From Myxococcales bacterium (GTDB taxonomy: Bacteria; Myxococcota_A; Polyangia; Polyangiales; Ga0077539): a stretch of 64,000 bases of DNA. The translations under genes and the position numbers were made by a program. Of the stretch, positions 8,445 to 19,409 are shown one piece after another. Numbering within the stretch: position 1 is the first letter of the stretch; each line of letters starts with the position of its first letter. Where the stretch lies: the NCBI GenBank assembly GCA_030652255.1, contig JAUSAZ010000089.1, forward strand, positions 1 to 64,000. The letters are read 5' to 3'. The notes beneath the pieces are model-generated. The model saw nothing but the letters and a program-made list of their open reading frames with translations, did no database searches and was not told where the DNA came from.

Positions 8445-8858
8445 TCAGCCGCGGCGCGCGATGGGGAGTCCGGGCCCGTCGACGCGGCGCACCACGCCCG
8501 AGCGGCGGGTGTCGGAGATGAAGCGCTCACACAGCGGACCGAGGCCGAGGGGCTTCCACAGGACCGTTCCGAGACCCTGGGCGCGGCACAGGAGCTCTCC
8601 GTCGGCGCCGCCCGTGACGAAGCACAGGTCGAGCTCGGGGAGGTGCACCCGGAGGCGCTCGGCGAGGGCGGCGCCGTCGCTGTCGGGCAGGGAGAGCTCG
8701 ATGAGTGCGCGGCTCCACTGGTCGGGCTCCTTCAGGGCTTCGAGCACCTCTCGGGCGCTGCCGAAGGCGTCGACCCCGACGCCGCGGGCGCGGAGTGCCC
8801 GCATCAAGGGAACGCGGAGCGCTTCGACGGGTTCGACCACGAGCACGCGTGAAGACAT
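8445..8858 (-). CDS. Degenerate response-regulator receiver domain protein
   Basis: 137 aa, one stand-alone receiver fold. The strand-1 signature VLVVEPVE replaces the normal acidic pair, and the phosphoacceptor strand reads ALIELSLPDSDG, so the aspartate of the usual D-L-x-LPD-x-DG is a glutamate. The switch threonine (CFVTGG) and the lysine (VLWKPLG) are retained. It should therefore be unable to accept phosphate normally and may sit in a fixed, phosphomimetic-like state. The start ATG is preceded by a good GGAGG. No histidine kinase is adjacent. It converges with the CaiB gene and lies 57 bp downstream of the 8916-10127 gene. Confidence 0.75.
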   Translation of the reverse strand: MSSRVLVVEPVEALRVPLMRALRARGVGVDAFGSAREVLEALKEPDQWSRALIELSLPDSDGAALAERLRVHLPELDLCFVTGGADGELLCRAQGLGTVLWKPLGLGPLCERFISDTRRSGVVRRVDGPGLPIARRG

Positions 8859-8915
8859 GGTGAAAAAACCTCCAGGCTCGCGAGGAGCGTCAAGGGACCT
8901 GAGATTACAGGATTC

Positions 8916-10127
8916 CTAGGGACTGCGCAGTTGTACCGCCAGCACCATCGCCGCGCCCATCAGGAGGAGCGTGGAGATGCCCGCGACCAGGACTCCGAGT
9001 CGGGTACGTCCGTCGCCCGCGAACGGTTTCAGCGCAGCGGGCCCACGTCCCAGCCCCGCGCCGAGCAGCAGCGCGGCCTCCAGCGCGACGCTCACCGCGA
9101 CGCCGAGCACGCAGAGCGCCGTCATGCGCTGCGACCGCGCCGCGACGAGTCGGGCGCCCTCGGCGGGGCCGTCCCATCGGACTCGCACCGGCGGAAGCTC
9201 CGGAGGCGCGAGCCGACCGCGCGCCATCCGTTGACCGAGAGGGGTCGCGAGGCACGGCGGCGAGGCGGGGCGCAGGAGGGGCGAGACAGGCTCGCTGAGG
9301 TCGGCGCTGTGGGAGGCCTCGACCCAGAGGGTTGCTGGAGGGACGGCGACCCGCGCGCGCCCCTCGTCGGCCTCTGCGCCCAGCGTCACCGCCGACCACC
9401 ATGTCGGGCCGGCGCGGTCGCCTCCCACGAGGTGAGCCGTCGCGCCCGGGCTGGTGGCGCGGAGCAGCACCGAGTCGCCGTCGTCGCGCACCGCGATGCC
9501 GCCCCCCACGAGGGGCAGCCGGAGCTCGTCCCGATGCGACGCTGAGACCAGCGACACGGGCGCGCCGAGGCCCGAGACGCGCACACGAAACAGGGCGAGT
9601 CCGCACGCGTCGAGCGCAGCGCGGGCGGGCTCGACCACGACCTGCTCGGTCACCCCGAGAAGCTCGACCGGGCCATCGGTGGGGCGGACGATCACCTCGC
9701 CCTCGAGTTCGGGCACCAGCACGCCCTCGAGCACCAGCGCGCGAGAGTCGATGGGCGGCGCGACGACGGCGGACGGGCCCGCTGCCACCGGGACGCGGAG
9801 GGGGTGAACGCCGGTCACGTCGGCGACCCGCAGCCGAAGGGCGGTGCGGTCCGCCGGCACCTGCACCCGGAGCCACTCCCCCCGCCCCGCGAGCGTCGCC
9901 AGGGACTCCACCCGCGCGTCCGGCGATGTGACCCGCAGGCCGGTGGATGGCGAAGCGTCCCCGGTGCGAAGCGCGCGGAGCAGCCACGGTCGCCCGGGCG
10001 TCGGATCACCCAGCGACTCCAGCCGGTGGACCGACGTCGGGCGCGTCCCGAGCGGCGGCGCGACGGCCAGCACCGCGAAGACCGCAGCGCTCACCGCCGG
10101 CGGAAGTACCCAGCGATCCCAGCGCAC
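8916..10127 (-). CDS. Hypothetical membrane protein with a large extracytoplasmic domain
   Basis: 403 aa from a GTG start. An N-terminal hydrophobic helix ([15 protein letters not shown]) is followed by about 290 residues of beta-rich sequence, then two predicted helices at the C terminus ([23 protein letters not shown] and [21 protein letters not shown]). The topology suggests an inner-membrane protein with its middle part in the periplasm. No family is recognised. It is divergent from the kinase/sigma-54 activator gene with about 157 bp between starts; whether they are functionally linked is unknown. Confidence 0.6.
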   Translation of the reverse strand: MRWDRWVLPPAVSAAVFAVLAVAPPLGTRPTSVHRLESLGDPTPGRPWLLRALRTGDASPSTGLRVTSPDARVESLATLAGRGEWLRVQVPADRTALRLRVADVTGVHPLRVPVAAGPSAVVAPPIDSRALVLEGVLVPELEGEVIVRPTDGPVELLGVTEQVVVEPARAALDACGLALFRVRVSGLGAPVSLVSASHRDELRLPLVGGGIAVRDDGDSVLLRATSPGATAHLVGGDRAGPTWWSAVTLGAEADEGRARVAVPPATLWVEASHSADLSEPVSPLLRPASPPCLATPLGQRMARGRLAPPELPPVRVRWDGPAEGARLVAARSQRMTALCVLGVAVSVALEAALLLGAGLGRGPAALKPFAGDGRTRLGVLVAGISTLLLMGAAMVLAVQLRSP

Positions 10128-10218
10128 CCGTGGACCATACCCGATCGGGCTGCCGGAGTGCCTCCCGCGGGGCGATCACAGCAGCGACCAGCCGGAGGGG
10201 CCCCCGCCGCCAACCTGG

Positions 10219-10247
10219 TTGACGGTCGAGTCGCGCAAACGCCATAG
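10219..10247 (+). promoter_or_regulatory. Possible sigma-70-type promoter of the kinase/sigma-54 activator gene
   Basis: TTGACG (10219-10224) is followed after 17 bp by CCATAG (10242-10247). The hexamer TTGACG recurs shortly downstream (GTTGACGG twice), so a direct-repeat operator is also possible. The gene start used here is 38 bp after the -10. Confidence 0.35.
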
Positions 10248-10284
10248 GTTGTTGACGGAACCCATCGTGCAGGGAGCCATCAGC

Positions 10285-13200
10285 GTGGACGGCATCAGTG
10301 CGGAGAGTCTCATCGTCGGCCGGTACAAGCTCGTGGCGCGCCTCGGGGGCGGCGCCGAGGGTTCGGTCTGGCGGGCGATCGACCTGCGCTCGGAGGCTTC
10401 GACCTGCGCGGTGAAGGTGCAGGCCCGGTCGATCTCTCCCGAGCACGCGCGGCTGCTGCTGTCGCTCGACCACCCCAACCTCGCCCGCACCCGCGACCTC
10501 GGCGCCCTGCCCGGCGGCGGCTCCTTCGTGGTGATGGACCTCGTGGAGGGCGTCACCCTCGACGCGGTCACCGACACGGCGACCCTGGTGCGCGCCGGCG
10601 CCGCCATCGCGAGCGCGCTCGAGGCCCTGCACGGCGTCGGGATCGTGCACGGGGACGTGAAGCCCGCGAACATCCTCGTGCTCGGCGACCGCGCGGTGCT
10701 CGTCGACCTCGGCACCGCGAGCGCCGCGGGGGCGCGGAGCGTCGGTCTCCACGGGAGCCTGGCCTTCGCCGCTCCGGAGGCGCTCCTCGGCGCGGCGACC
10801 CCGGCGCGCGACCTCTACGCCCTCGGCGTCTCGCTGGCGATGGCGCTGGGCGGCGGGCATCCGCTGGTGGCCGATGCGACGGACGCGCGCGCGGTGCTCG
10901 CGGCGCTGGGACGGGCGCCGGAATTACAGACCAGTGTATTCGCGCGCATCCCGGGGCCGCTGCGGGCGGTGCTCGCGGCCTCCGTCGCCGCGGACCCGAG
11001 CGAGCGTCCGTCGTCCGCGGGGGCGTTCCTGCGGCGCTGGTCGCTGGACGGCGCGCGATGGCTACCGGAGGTCTCCGAGGCGCGGGCGTGGACCACCGAT
11101 GACGACACCGTCGCGGCCGCGCCGCGCTGGCGGGGCGACCCCGGGGACGCCGCGAGGGTGGCTGACGCGATCGCCGCGGCGGTGTCCGGCGCGCGCCCGG
11201 GCGTGCTGATCACGGGCCCCGAAGGGTCCGGCCGACGGCGGCTGCTGGAGGACGCGCTGCGCCGTGCGCGGGTGGCCGCCGCGGCGCGAGGCGAGGTGCT
11301 CGCGCGGGAGGACGGTCCACCGGCGCCGAGGGACCGGCCGACGGTGTTCGTGATGTTGGACGCGCCGACGGACGCGCTGGCGGCGGCCCTCGGGGCGCTC
11401 GAGCGCTCGCGGCGCTTCGGCGTCGACGCCCCGACGGCGCTGCTGGCGACCTGCGCGCACGCCCCGGCGGATGGATCCGTCGAGGCCTTCACCCGCGCTC
11501 CCCTTGGCGACGAGGCGCTCGCGGCGCTGCTCAGCGACCTGCACCGCGCCCCGGTCGCGGCGGCCGTGGTGGAGCGCTGGCGCGCGTCGACGGGGGCCTG
11601 GTCGGGGCGGGTCGTCCAGGCGGTGCGCGCGGTGGGACCGACGGCCATCCCGACCGCGGCCCTGGCGCCCACGGAGGCCGCGCCCGCGACGATCGCCGCG
11701 AGGCCGGAGGGGCTCACCGCGACCGCGGCGGCCCTGCTGCGCGCGCTCTCGCTGGCCGTCGACCCGGTGCCGGTCGAGGCGCTCACCAGGGCCCTCGGGG
11801 CGGCGCTGCCCGCCGCGCTGGCGGGCCTGCGAGAGCGCGGCCTGGTGGCGCTGCACGGTGGCGGCGTCGAGGCGTCCGTCGCGACCGCGGGACCCGGCGA
11901 GGCGGACCGGGCGCTGGTCGCCTCCCTCGCCGAGCGCCTCGCGGCGGGCGATGCCAGCGGCGCGGGCGCAGCGGCGAGGCTGCTCGGGTGGCTGGGCGAG
12001 CGCGCGAGCGCGGCGCGGGAGGTGCGGCGGGCGATCGCGGATGCGGGCGCGCCGATCGAGCGGCGCCTCGCGCTGCTGGCAGAAGCGGGGGAGTGCCTGG
12101 AGCCGGCGGCCCTCGCCGCGGCGAGGGCGACGCTCCTCTGTCGCGCGGGGCGCCACGCCGAGGCGCGGTCGCTCACGGCGGACGGCGCGAGCGCGGCCGC
12201 GGTGCTGTTGCACGGCGAGGTGCTGCTGCGGGCCGGTGAGCGTGAGGCGGTGGACGCGTGGGTGGCGGCCCACGGCGCGGACGCGGGCGCGCGGGTGGTC
12301 GGGCTGCGGGCGGCCCTGGACCGCGGCGCGCTGCCGTCCGGCGCAGAGGTGGACGCGGTGCTGACGGCCGCGACGGCCGAGGGGGCCGACGAGCTCGTGG
12401 CGCTGCGGGCGCTGGAGGTCGCGGCGCTGGTGGCGCTCGCGCGCGACGACCGCGCGGTGGCGGCTGCCCGGTGCGCGGCGTGGGCCGAGCGCCTCGGCGA
12501 CCGGGCGGACACGGAGCCGCGCGCGGCGGGCGTGCGGGGGCTCCTTGCGCAGCGCTCGGGCGACCTCGTCGGGGCCGCGGCGGCGTACCGCGCGGCGTGG
12601 GAGGCCGCGAGCCGGGACGGCGACGCGCGGGCCGCGGCGACCTACCTGATGAACCTCGGGGCGGCGGCGCTGGAGTCGGGCGCGCTGGGCGAGGCGCACC
12701 AGGCGATGCGGCGCGCGGCGTCCCTCTTCGCCGTCGAGGGGAGCGGTCCGTCGCTGGGCCGGGCGCTCGCCAACCTCGCGTCGCTCTCGCTCTGGATCGG
12801 TGCCGGCGAGGAGGCGCGGGCGCTGATGCTGCGGGCGCACGAAGCCGCGACGGAGGCGGGCGACGCGCTGACGGCGCGCTGGGTCGACGCGCTGCGGGCG
12901 GAGGCAGGCGGCGCGACGCAGCGCCCCGACGAGGCCGAGGCGGTGCGCGCGCTGGGCGCGGCGGCGCTGGCGGACGAGCTGCGGGCGCGCTGGGCGATCG
13001 GCGCGATCACGGCGGGCGCGCTGGACCCTGCCGCGGCGGCGCTGGGTGCGCCGGGGGCGGACGACGGGGCGATGGTGGCGCTCGCCCGGCTGGCGCTCGC
13101 GGTCGAGGGGCACCCGCGCCACGGCGCGGTGGAGACCGCGGAGGAGCGGGCGCGACGGGCGGTCGAGGGTGACCCGAGCGCCGAGCACGAGCTGCTGCTC

Positions 13201-14973
13201 CTGCAATGGACCGAGGCCGCGGCGGAGGTGGTGGGCGACCGGGCGCGCGCGGAGTCGGTGCGGGCGCGGCGGCGTCGGCGGGTGGACGCGCTGGCCGCGA
13301 CGCTCCCGGAGGCGCTGGGGGAGTGCTTCCGTCGGCGGCACTCGCCCGCGACGAGGGCCCCCGCGCCCGAGGTCGGGGCGGCGGCGGCGACGGACGACGC
13401 GCGGTGGCGCTGGATGCTCTCGGTGGTGCAGCGCATCAACGCCGAGCCCAGGCTCCCGCCCATGCTCGACCGGGTGATGGACGCGATCATCGAGCTGACC
13501 GGGGCGTCGCGGGGCTTCCTGCTGCTGCGCGAGCCCGACGGGGCGCTGAAGGTGCGCAACGCGCGCAACCTCGGGGCGCGCGACCTCGTCGGCGACGAGG
13601 CCGTGGTGTCGCGCTCCATCGCCGAGCGCGTGGCGAGCACGGGCGAGGCCCTGGTGACCGTCGACGCCGCCACCGACCAGCGCTTCGACGCCACGCAGAG
13701 CGTGCTGGGGCTGCGGCTGCGCTCGGTGCTCGCGGTGCCGCTGCGGGTGCGCGGCGAGGTCGCGGGGACCATCTACGTCGACGACCGGCTGCGCGCGGGC
13801 GCCTTCGACGAGCGGGCGCAGGCGCTCGCGGTGGCCTTCGCCGACGCCGCCGCGGTGGCCATCGACAACGCGCGCTCGCGCTCGGAGCTCCGGCGCTCGC
13901 TGCGGCGATCGGAGCGCCTCGCGGACGAGCTCGAGCGCGCCGTCGCCCGGCAGCGGGCGGAGCTGGAGACCGCGCGCCGGGCGGTGGACCCGGCGGCCAC
14001 GCGCGGCCGCTACGACGCCCTCATCGGCCGCGGAGAGGCGATGGGGCGGATGCTCGCGCTGCTCGACCGCGTGGCGCCGACGCCGATGCCCGTGCTGCTC
14101 CAGGGCGAGTCGGGCACCGGCAAGGAGCTCGTCGCGCGGGCCCTGCACGACAACAGCCCGCGCGCGCACCGCCCCTTCGTGGCGGAGAACTGCGGCGCCA
14201 TCCCCGAGACGCTGCTGGAGAGCACCCTCTTCGGCCACGTGCGCGGGGCCTTCACGGGCGCCGACCGGACGCGCGTGGGGCTCTTCGAGGCGGCGGACGG
14301 CGGCACGCTCTTCCTCGACGAGATCGGCGAGATGTCGCCCGCCATGCAGTCGCGGCTGCTGCGGGTGCTCCAGGAGGGCGAGGTGCGGCCCGTGGGCGGC
14401 GAGCGCGTGCGGCGGGTGGACGTGCGCGTGGTGGCGGCCACGCACCGCGACCTGCCGGAGATGGTCAGCCGCGGCGCCTTCCGCGAGGACCTCTACTACC
14501 GCCTCGCGGTGATCGTCGTGCGGGTGCCGGCGCTGCGCGACCGGCGCGAGGACATCCCCGACCTCGTGGCGCACTTCCTTCGGCAGGGCGCCCGGCGCGA
14601 CGTGAGCATCGACCGCGCGGCGCTCGCGGCGCTCTGCGCGGCGCCGTGGCCCGGCAACGTGCGGCAGCTCCAGAGCGAGGTGCTCCGCGCGGCGGTGATG
14701 GCGGAGGACGTCATCCGCGGGGAGCACCTCACGGTGGCGACCGAGGCGGTCGCGAGCGGGCGCGCCGTCGCGGGCGGCCACACCGGGCTCGACCTGCGCA
14801 ACGCCGTCGAGGACGTCGAGCGGAGCATGGTGATGCAGGCGCTGACGTCGCACGGCGGCAACCAGACGCACGCGGCGAAGACGCTCGGGCTGTCGAGGTT
14901 CGGGCTACAGAAGAAGCTGCGGCGGCTGGGGATCTCCGCGCGGGAGGTCAGCGCGGGGCGGGAGCGGCGGTAG
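10285..14973 (+). CDS. Ser/Thr kinase - ATPase/TPR - GAF - sigma-54 activator - Fis HTH fusion regulator
   Basis: About 1,562 aa. Domains in order: protein kinase (about 10-265) with Gly loop LGGGAEGS, lysine AVK at 44, catalytic loop HGDVKPAN at 122-129 (HGD, so a non-RD kinase), and DLG in place of DFG at 141-143; an ATPase module with P-loop GPEGSGRR near 310; a long Ala-rich helical, TPR-like region; a GAF domain (about 1050-1200); a sigma-54 AAA+ domain (about 1242-1470) with Walker A GESGTGKE, sigma-54-contacting GAFTGA and Walker [12 protein letters not shown]; and a Fis-type HTH (about 1503-1548; [20 protein letters not shown]). It should sense a ligand through GAF/TPR and activate sigma-54 promoters, with kinase activity as a second output or input. 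The GTG at 10285 is chosen because AGGGAG lies 8 nt before it; GTG at 10267 is an alternative. Confidence 0.88.
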   Translation: MDGISAESLIVGRYKLVARLGGGAEGSVWRAIDLRSEASTCAVKVQARSISPEHARLLLSLDHPNLARTRDLGALPGGGSFVVMDLVEGVTLDAVTDTATLVRAGAAIASALEALHGVGIVHGDVKPANILVLGDRAVLVDLGTASAAGARSVGLHGSLAFAAPEALLGAATPARDLYALGVSLAMALGGGHPLVADATDARAVLAALGRAPELQTSVFARIPGPLRAVLAASVAADPSERPSSAGAFLRRWSLDGARWLPEVSEARAWTTDDDTVAAAPRWRGDPGDAARVADAIAAAVSGARPGVLITGPEGSGRRRLLEDALRRARVAAAARGEVLAREDGPPAPRDRPTVFVMLDAPTDALAAALGALERSRRFGVDAPTALLATCAHAPADGSVEAFTRAPLGDEALAALLSDLHRAPVAAAVVERWRASTGAWSGRVVQAVRAVGPTAIPTAALAPTEAAPATIAARPEGLTATAAALLRALSLAVDPVPVEALTRALGAALPAALAGLRERGLVALHGGGVEASVATAGPGEADRALVASLAERLAAGDASGAGAAARLLGWLGERASAAREVRRAIADAGAPIERRLALLAEAGECLEPAALAAARATLLCRAGRHAEARSLTADGASAAAVLLHGEVLLRAGEREAVDAWVAAHGADAGARVVGLRAALDRGALPSGAEVDAVLTAATAEGADELVALRALEVAALVALARDDRAVAAARCAAWAERLGDRADTEPRAAGVRGLLAQRSGDLVGAAAAYRAAWEAASRDGDARAAATYLMNLGAAALESGALGEAHQAMRRAASLFAVEGSGPSLGRALANLASLSLWIGAGEEARALMLRAHEAATEAGDALTARWVDALRAEAGGATQRPDEAEAVRALGAAALADELRARWAIGAITAGALDPAAAALGAPGADDGAMVALARLALAVEGHPRHGAVETAEERARRAVEGDPSAEHELLLLQWTEAAAEVVGDRARAESVRARRRRRVDALAATLPEALGECFRRRHSPATRAPAPEVGAAAATDDARWRWMLSVVQRINAEPRLPPMLDRVMDAIIELTGASRGFLLLREPDGALKVRNARNLGARDLVGDEAVVSRSIAERVASTGEALVTVDAATDQRFDATQSVLGLRLRSVLAVPLRVRGEVAGTIYVDDRLRAGAFDERAQALAVAFADAAAVAIDNARSRSELRRSLRRSERLADELERAVARQRAELETARRAVDPAATRGRYDALIGRGEAMGRMLALLDRVAPTPMPVLLQGESGTGKELVARALHDNSPRAHRPFVAENCGAIPETLLESTLFGHVRGAFTGADRTRVGLFEAADGGTLFLDEIGEMSPAMQSRLLRVLQEGEVRPVGGERVRRVDVRVVAATHRDLPEMVSRGAFREDLYYRLAVIVVRVPALRDRREDIPDLVAHFLRQGARRDVSIDRAALAALCAAPWPGNVRQLQSEVLRAAVMAEDVIRGEHLTVATEAVASGRAVAGGHTGLDLRNAVEDVERSMVMQALTSHGGNQTHAAKTLGLSRFGLQKKLRRLGISAREVSAGRERR

Positions 14974-14976
14974 GGC

Positions 14977-15579
14977 TCAGACGGCGGCGCCGACCTGCTT
15001 GAAGCGGGCGGCGAGCACGTCCCAGTTGAGCCCCGAGAGGATCGACTCGACGTACTTCGCCTTGCCGGTCTGGTAGTCGAAGAAGTAGGCGTGCTCCCAG
15101 GCGTCGAAGGCGGCCATCACGTGCACGTTGGCGAAGAGCCCGATGTGGTGCTCGCCCTGCACGAGGTTGTTGATGAGCTTCTTCGAGTCGTAGTCGTAGC
15201 AGAGCAGGGTCCAGCCGTGGCCGCTCATGAGGCAGGCCTTGGTGTCGGCGACCCAGGCGTCGAAGCTGCCGAAGCCGTTGGCGATGAACTCCCTGGTGCC
15301 CGCGCTCGGCTGCGTGGAGCCGTCGCCGAGGCCGTCGAAGTACATCTCGTGGAGCACGGTGCCGTTGAACGCGACGGGCTCCCGGCGGCGCAGCTCGGAG
15401 TACTCGTTGAAGCTGTAGTTGGGCGTGCTGCGGTCGGCCGCGGCGAGCTTCGTGGTGATCTCGTTGAGCTTGGTTACGTAGCCCTTGTACAGGGTGAAGT
15501 GCGCCTGCAGCTGGGCATCCGAGAGGCCCTTGGCCTTGCCGCCCAGGAGGTGATCGAAGCTCTTCGGTTCGCGTGCCAT
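14977..15579 (-). CDS. Superoxide dismutase, Fe/Mn family
   Basis: 200 aa, the normal length for Fe/Mn SOD. It disproportionates superoxide in the cytoplasm. Expected metal ligands are in place: H in QAHFTLYKGYV, H in VLHEMYFDGLG, and D and H in FDAWEHAYFFDYQ. The usual N-terminal ligand segment is slightly altered compared with classical SodA/SodB, so the metal cannot be predicted. The start ATG is at 15577-15579. It converges on the sigma-54 activator gene with only 3 bp between stops. Confidence 0.9.
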   Translation of the reverse strand: MAREPKSFDHLLGGKAKGLSDAQLQAHFTLYKGYVTKLNEITTKLAAADRSTPNYSFNEYSELRRREPVAFNGTVLHEMYFDGLGDGSTQPSAGTREFIANGFGSFDAWVADTKACLMSGHGWTLLCYDYDSKKLINNLVQGEHHIGLFANVHVMAAFDAWEHAYFFDYQTGKAKYVESILSGLNWDVLAARFKQVGAAV

Positions 15580-15751
15580 GGTTCGACTCCGTTGGTGAGT
15601 AGTAGAGGTGTCTCAGGCGCCGACGACGGCGGTGGCCGTAGCGAAGGGGCGGTCCGTGGTTACCGCCCTCCCCGGTGCCGCGCAATACCTGGAGTCGGTG
15701 GGCGCCAGCGTCGACGGGGAAAGCGCCGGCTGAGGTAGCATCGGGGGCACC

Positions 15752-17080
15752 GTGACCGGAAACCGACTCGCTCCCATTTTCGCTGCGACCCTCCTGATGG
15801 CCTGCGACCAGACCTCGCCAGGCGTCAACGGAGCCGACGCCGCGGCCGACGTCCCCGTCGTGCCCGATGTTCTCCCCGGGGACGGCGCCGTCCCCGACGG
15901 CGGCGCGGACGCGGGGCCGCCGCCCTACGACGCGGGCCCTCCGCCGGCGTGCGAGGGCGAGGCCGTGGTGCGCCCCATCGCCACGGCCACCGCGGGCTAC
16001 AGCGACGGCGAGATCGCGGGCCTGGTGCCCTACCGCGGAGGGTTCCTCGCGCTCTGGCGGGAGGGCGCGTTGCGCGGGGTGGAGGGCGTCGATGGCGCCG
16101 TGCCCGGGCGCGACCAGATCACCCTCCTCGCGGTCGACCCCAACGGCGCGCCGCAGCGCGAGCCTGCGGTGGTGCGCTCGACCGCCGGCACCCGCGTCGA
16201 CCTCTCCACCCCGACGCTTACCCGCGCGGGCGAAGGGGCCCTCGTGCTCTACCGCGAGAGCGTCGGGCTCCCGGGAGAGGCCGACTTCACCACCCGGGTG
16301 ATGTCCACGCCCGTCGACGCCAGCGGCGCCGCCCTCGGCGCGATGCCCCTCCTGCCCAACTACAGCGACCCCATCGCGGCAGGCCTGAGCTCGGGGGTCA
16401 CCCTCGGCCTCTCGGCGCGGGTGGTCGAGGTGCTCGACGGCGGCACCGTCGTCGCCTCCCCCGGGGCGTTTCGGGTACGCCCGAGCGGCGAGCTCGCCTC
16501 CGCGGCCATCGACGTGACGGCCTTCATCCCCGCCTCGGCGGAGAACGTCGTGCTGCGCCCCAGCGGCGACGCCGCGGCGGCGGTCTACAAGCGCGGCTCG
16601 GACGTGTACGTGGTGCGCTTCGACCCCGGCGGGCTCATCGACAGCGCGGGCCCGCGGGTCACCCGCAACCTGCTGCTGCCCAACATCGACGACGCGGCCC
16701 CGCTCGCCGAGGGCGTCGTCCTGGTGTGGAGCGAGGAGCTCAACGGGCAGTCCGTCGTCGCCACCGCGGTGCTCGGCCCGGACGGCTCGCTGCGCGCGCG
16801 CCAGGTCATCGAGCAGTTCGTGGGCGACCTGCCGGCCGTGTCGGTGGTGCCCACGCACGGCGGCGCCACGGCGCTGTGGCTGCGCGGCGGGCTCGTGCGC
16901 GGCGCGACCATCCAGCCCGACGGCGTCGTGCGCCCGGCCTTCGACGGGCCGCGCATCGCCGAGTCGGCGGGGCGGGTGGTGGCGGTCGGCAGCGGGCGTC
17001 GCCTCACGGCGGCGGTGCAGACCGGGCCGCGCGGGCGGCGCGGGGTGGCGTTTACGAGGTTCTGTATTCCGTCGCCGTGA
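15752..17080 (+). CDS. Large hypothetical lipoprotein
   Basis: 442 aa from a GTG start. The signal ends LLMACDQ, giving a lipobox Cys at about residue 18, followed by an Asp/Pro/Gly/Ala-rich linker (about 20-65). The rest is a repetitive beta-rich domain with blocks such as VVVASPGAFRVRPSGEL, DVYVVRFDPGGLID and VVLVWSEELNGQS, looking like repeated blades of a propeller. No named family is recognised. It stands alone between a divergent SOD gene and a convergent lipoprotein gene. Confidence 0.65.
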   Translation: MTGNRLAPIFAATLLMACDQTSPGVNGADAAADVPVVPDVLPGDGAVPDGGADAGPPPYDAGPPPACEGEAVVRPIATATAGYSDGEIAGLVPYRGGFLALWREGALRGVEGVDGAVPGRDQITLLAVDPNGAPQREPAVVRSTAGTRVDLSTPTLTRAGEGALVLYRESVGLPGEADFTTRVMSTPVDASGAALGAMPLLPNYSDPIAAGLSSGVTLGLSARVVEVLDGGTVVASPGAFRVRPSGELASAAIDVTAFIPASAENVVLRPSGDAAAAVYKRGSDVYVVRFDPGGLIDSAGPRVTRNLLLPNIDDAAPLAEGVVLVWSEELNGQSVVATAVLGPDGSLRARQVIEQFVGDLPAVSVVPTHGGATALWLRGGLVRGATIQPDGVVRPAFDGPRIAESAGRVVAVGSGRRLTAAVQTGPRGRRGVAFTRFCIPSP

Positions 17081-17105
17081 CGCCCGCTCGCCGACGCAGC
17101 GCCGG

Positions 17106-17774
17106 TCAGAGCTCGCCGTGCAGGTGCACGAGGAAGGTGATGGCGAGGCTCACCTCCGGGGCGGGCACCGCGCCGGAGCCGACGTCGAGCGGGCCCTCCA
17201 GCCGCACGCGGAAGCGGGTGTTGCCTGCCATCACCCGCGCGCCGAGCTCGCGCACCCCGGCGGCGTCGACGGCCACCGGGACGGCGACCTCGGGCAGCGC
17301 GAGCGAGGTCACCGGCGCGGTGCCGAGGCGCCGCTCGACGGTCGTCGCGGCGGCGGACTCGTTCGTCCACCAGACCTCCAGCGGGCCGACGGAGTTGCCC
17401 ACGGCGGCCCCGGTCAGCCGGATCGACGCGGCCTGGATGGTCACGTCCTCGAGGGCGTTCGCGTAGTCGCGGTAGGCCGAGTAGGTCGCGAGGTCGATGT
17501 CCGCGGTGTGCCCGCGGAGCGTGAAGGGGCCGAGCGCGCAGACGCCGTCGGCGCAGCGCACGGAGACCTCCGCCGCGCCCGACGGGGGACACGGGCTGGC
17601 GGCGCTGCACGCCACGCGGCGGAGCGTCCCGTCGGGCGCGAGCAGCGCCGCGGGGATGCCTTGCACCGGGAGCGACACGGCGACGGTGACCGGGCCGACG
17701 GGCACGTCGACGTAGGCCTCGACGCAGCCGAGCGCGACGAGGAGGAAGGGCACGACCAGACGGGGGAGCTTCAT
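17106..17774 (-). CDS. Hypothetical lipoprotein
   Basis: 222 aa. The start ATG (17772-17774) opens a lipoprotein signal MKLPRLVVPFLLVALGC. The mature protein is beta-rich and contains two Cys pairs (ACSAASPC and RCADGVC). It ends SLAITFLVHLHGEL. It lies 8 bp downstream of the 18550-17783 barrel-like gene and is probably cotranscribed with it, suggesting a lipoprotein/outer-membrane protein pair. No family recognised. Confidence 0.6.
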   Translation of the reverse strand: MKLPRLVVPFLLVALGCVEAYVDVPVGPVTVAVSLPVQGIPAALLAPDGTLRRVACSAASPCPPSGAAEVSVRCADGVCALGPFTLRGHTADIDLATYSAYRDYANALEDVTIQAASIRLTGAAVGNSVGPLEVWWTNESAAATTVERRLGTAPVTSLALPEVAVPVAVDAAGVRELGARVMAGNTRFRVRLEGPLDVGSGAVPAPEVSLAITFLVHLHGEL

Positions 17775-17782
17775 CGATGGCC

Positions 17783-18550
17783 TCAGAAGTGGGCGCCGAG
17801 CTGCAGGTGGGGGTGGACCATCAACGCGACCGCGTCGCCGTCCTGCTGGAGCTCGGCGCAGAAGGGGTCGCCGCCCGCGCAGTCGGCGCCCGAGATGCCC
17901 GCGCGCCGCACGTTGGCGACCGCCGCGTCGACGTCGAGTCCGACGAAGAAGCGGCGGTAGACGCGCACGTCGACGCCGAGCCCGGCGCGGACCGTCCAGC
18001 CGTCCGCCGACACGCCGGGGAAGCCCGACGACGACGCGCTCGCGAAGCCGTCCATGAACATGTGCCCGACGCCGACCCTCAGCGAGAGCTCCACCCGACC
18101 GAGCGGCAGGCGGAACCCGCCCTCCAGCGTGGTCGACACCATCCGGAAGGTGCCTGGCGCGGCGCCGCCGGTCTTCGCGGTGGGGTTGAGCACCGAGCCG
18201 TCGCCGTCGAGGAAGGACATGTACACCTGCACCCCGACGCTGAAGATGAGCGCGTGCAGCCCCGCGGTGACGCCGACGCCCGGGCCCCAGCCCGAGTAGC
18301 TCACCATGTTGGGGAACACCGAGCGGCCGCCGCGCACCGCGAGCAGCGCCATGTACGACGCGCCGCCTTCGACCTCGACGTAGAAGGGATCGCGGAACAT
18401 CGCGTCGGGCGGCGTCGCCGGCGCGCCCTGCGCAGGAGACTGCCGCGCGAACCCCTGCGCCCGGGAGATGGCCGGCGAGCACAACCCGATCAGCGCCGCG
18501 AGGGCGCCCGCGGACCAGGGCGGAGGACGGACGCGATTCCACAGCGACAT
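17783..18550 (-). CDS. Secreted outer-membrane beta-barrel-like protein
   Basis: 255 aa with a signal peptide ending AISRAQG. The mature part shows barrel-type strands with alternating residues and aromatic girdles (FYVEVEGGASYMALL, FSVGVQVYMSFL, VELSLRVGVGHMFM, VDVRVYRRFFVGLDVDAAV) and ends LQLGAHF with a terminal Phe, as outer-membrane barrels do. One Cys pair lies near residue 230. Function unknown. First gene of a two-gene unit with the downstream lipoprotein. Confidence 0.68.
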   Translation of the reverse strand: MSLWNRVRPPPWSAGALAALIGLCSPAISRAQGFARQSPAQGAPATPPDAMFRDPFYVEVEGGASYMALLAVRGGRSVFPNMVSYSGWGPGVGVTAGLHALIFSVGVQVYMSFLDGDGSVLNPTAKTGGAAPGTFRMVSTTLEGGFRLPLGRVELSLRVGVGHMFMDGFASASSSGFPGVSADGWTVRAGLGVDVRVYRRFFVGLDVDAAVANVRRAGISGADCAGGDPFCAELQQDGDAVALMVHPHLQLGAHF

Positions 18551-18609
18551 GGCCGACGGGAGAGCAATGGCCGTTCCGCGCTACGTCTCCCGGTCCGGGT
18601 GGTGTTCGC

Positions 18610-18648
18610 GCCCCACGCGGTGCAAACACTGCACGCCTGGCGTGGGGC
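18610..18648 (-). terminator. Strong hairpin downstream of the export operon
   Basis: Outer stem GCCCCACGC/GCGTGGGGC is a perfect 9 bp, and an inner stem GTGCA/TGCAC is nested inside. It lies 45 nt past the ABC ATPase stop codon on the minus strand. There is no T tract, so it may act as a factor-assisted terminator or 3' stabiliser; it also falls between that operon and the next minus-strand gene. Confidence 0.45.
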
Positions 18649-18692
18649 CGCGCACGGGTCGACCGACCGTCGACCTCGCGTGGAGAGCTCGC

Positions 18693-19401
<709 letters not shown>

Positions 19402-19409
<8 letters not shown>

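Noticed and set aside
10219-10260. A sigma-54 promoter (-24/-12) for the activator gene
   Set aside because: No TGGC-N8-TGC pattern was found there; the better match is a weak sigma-70-like pair.
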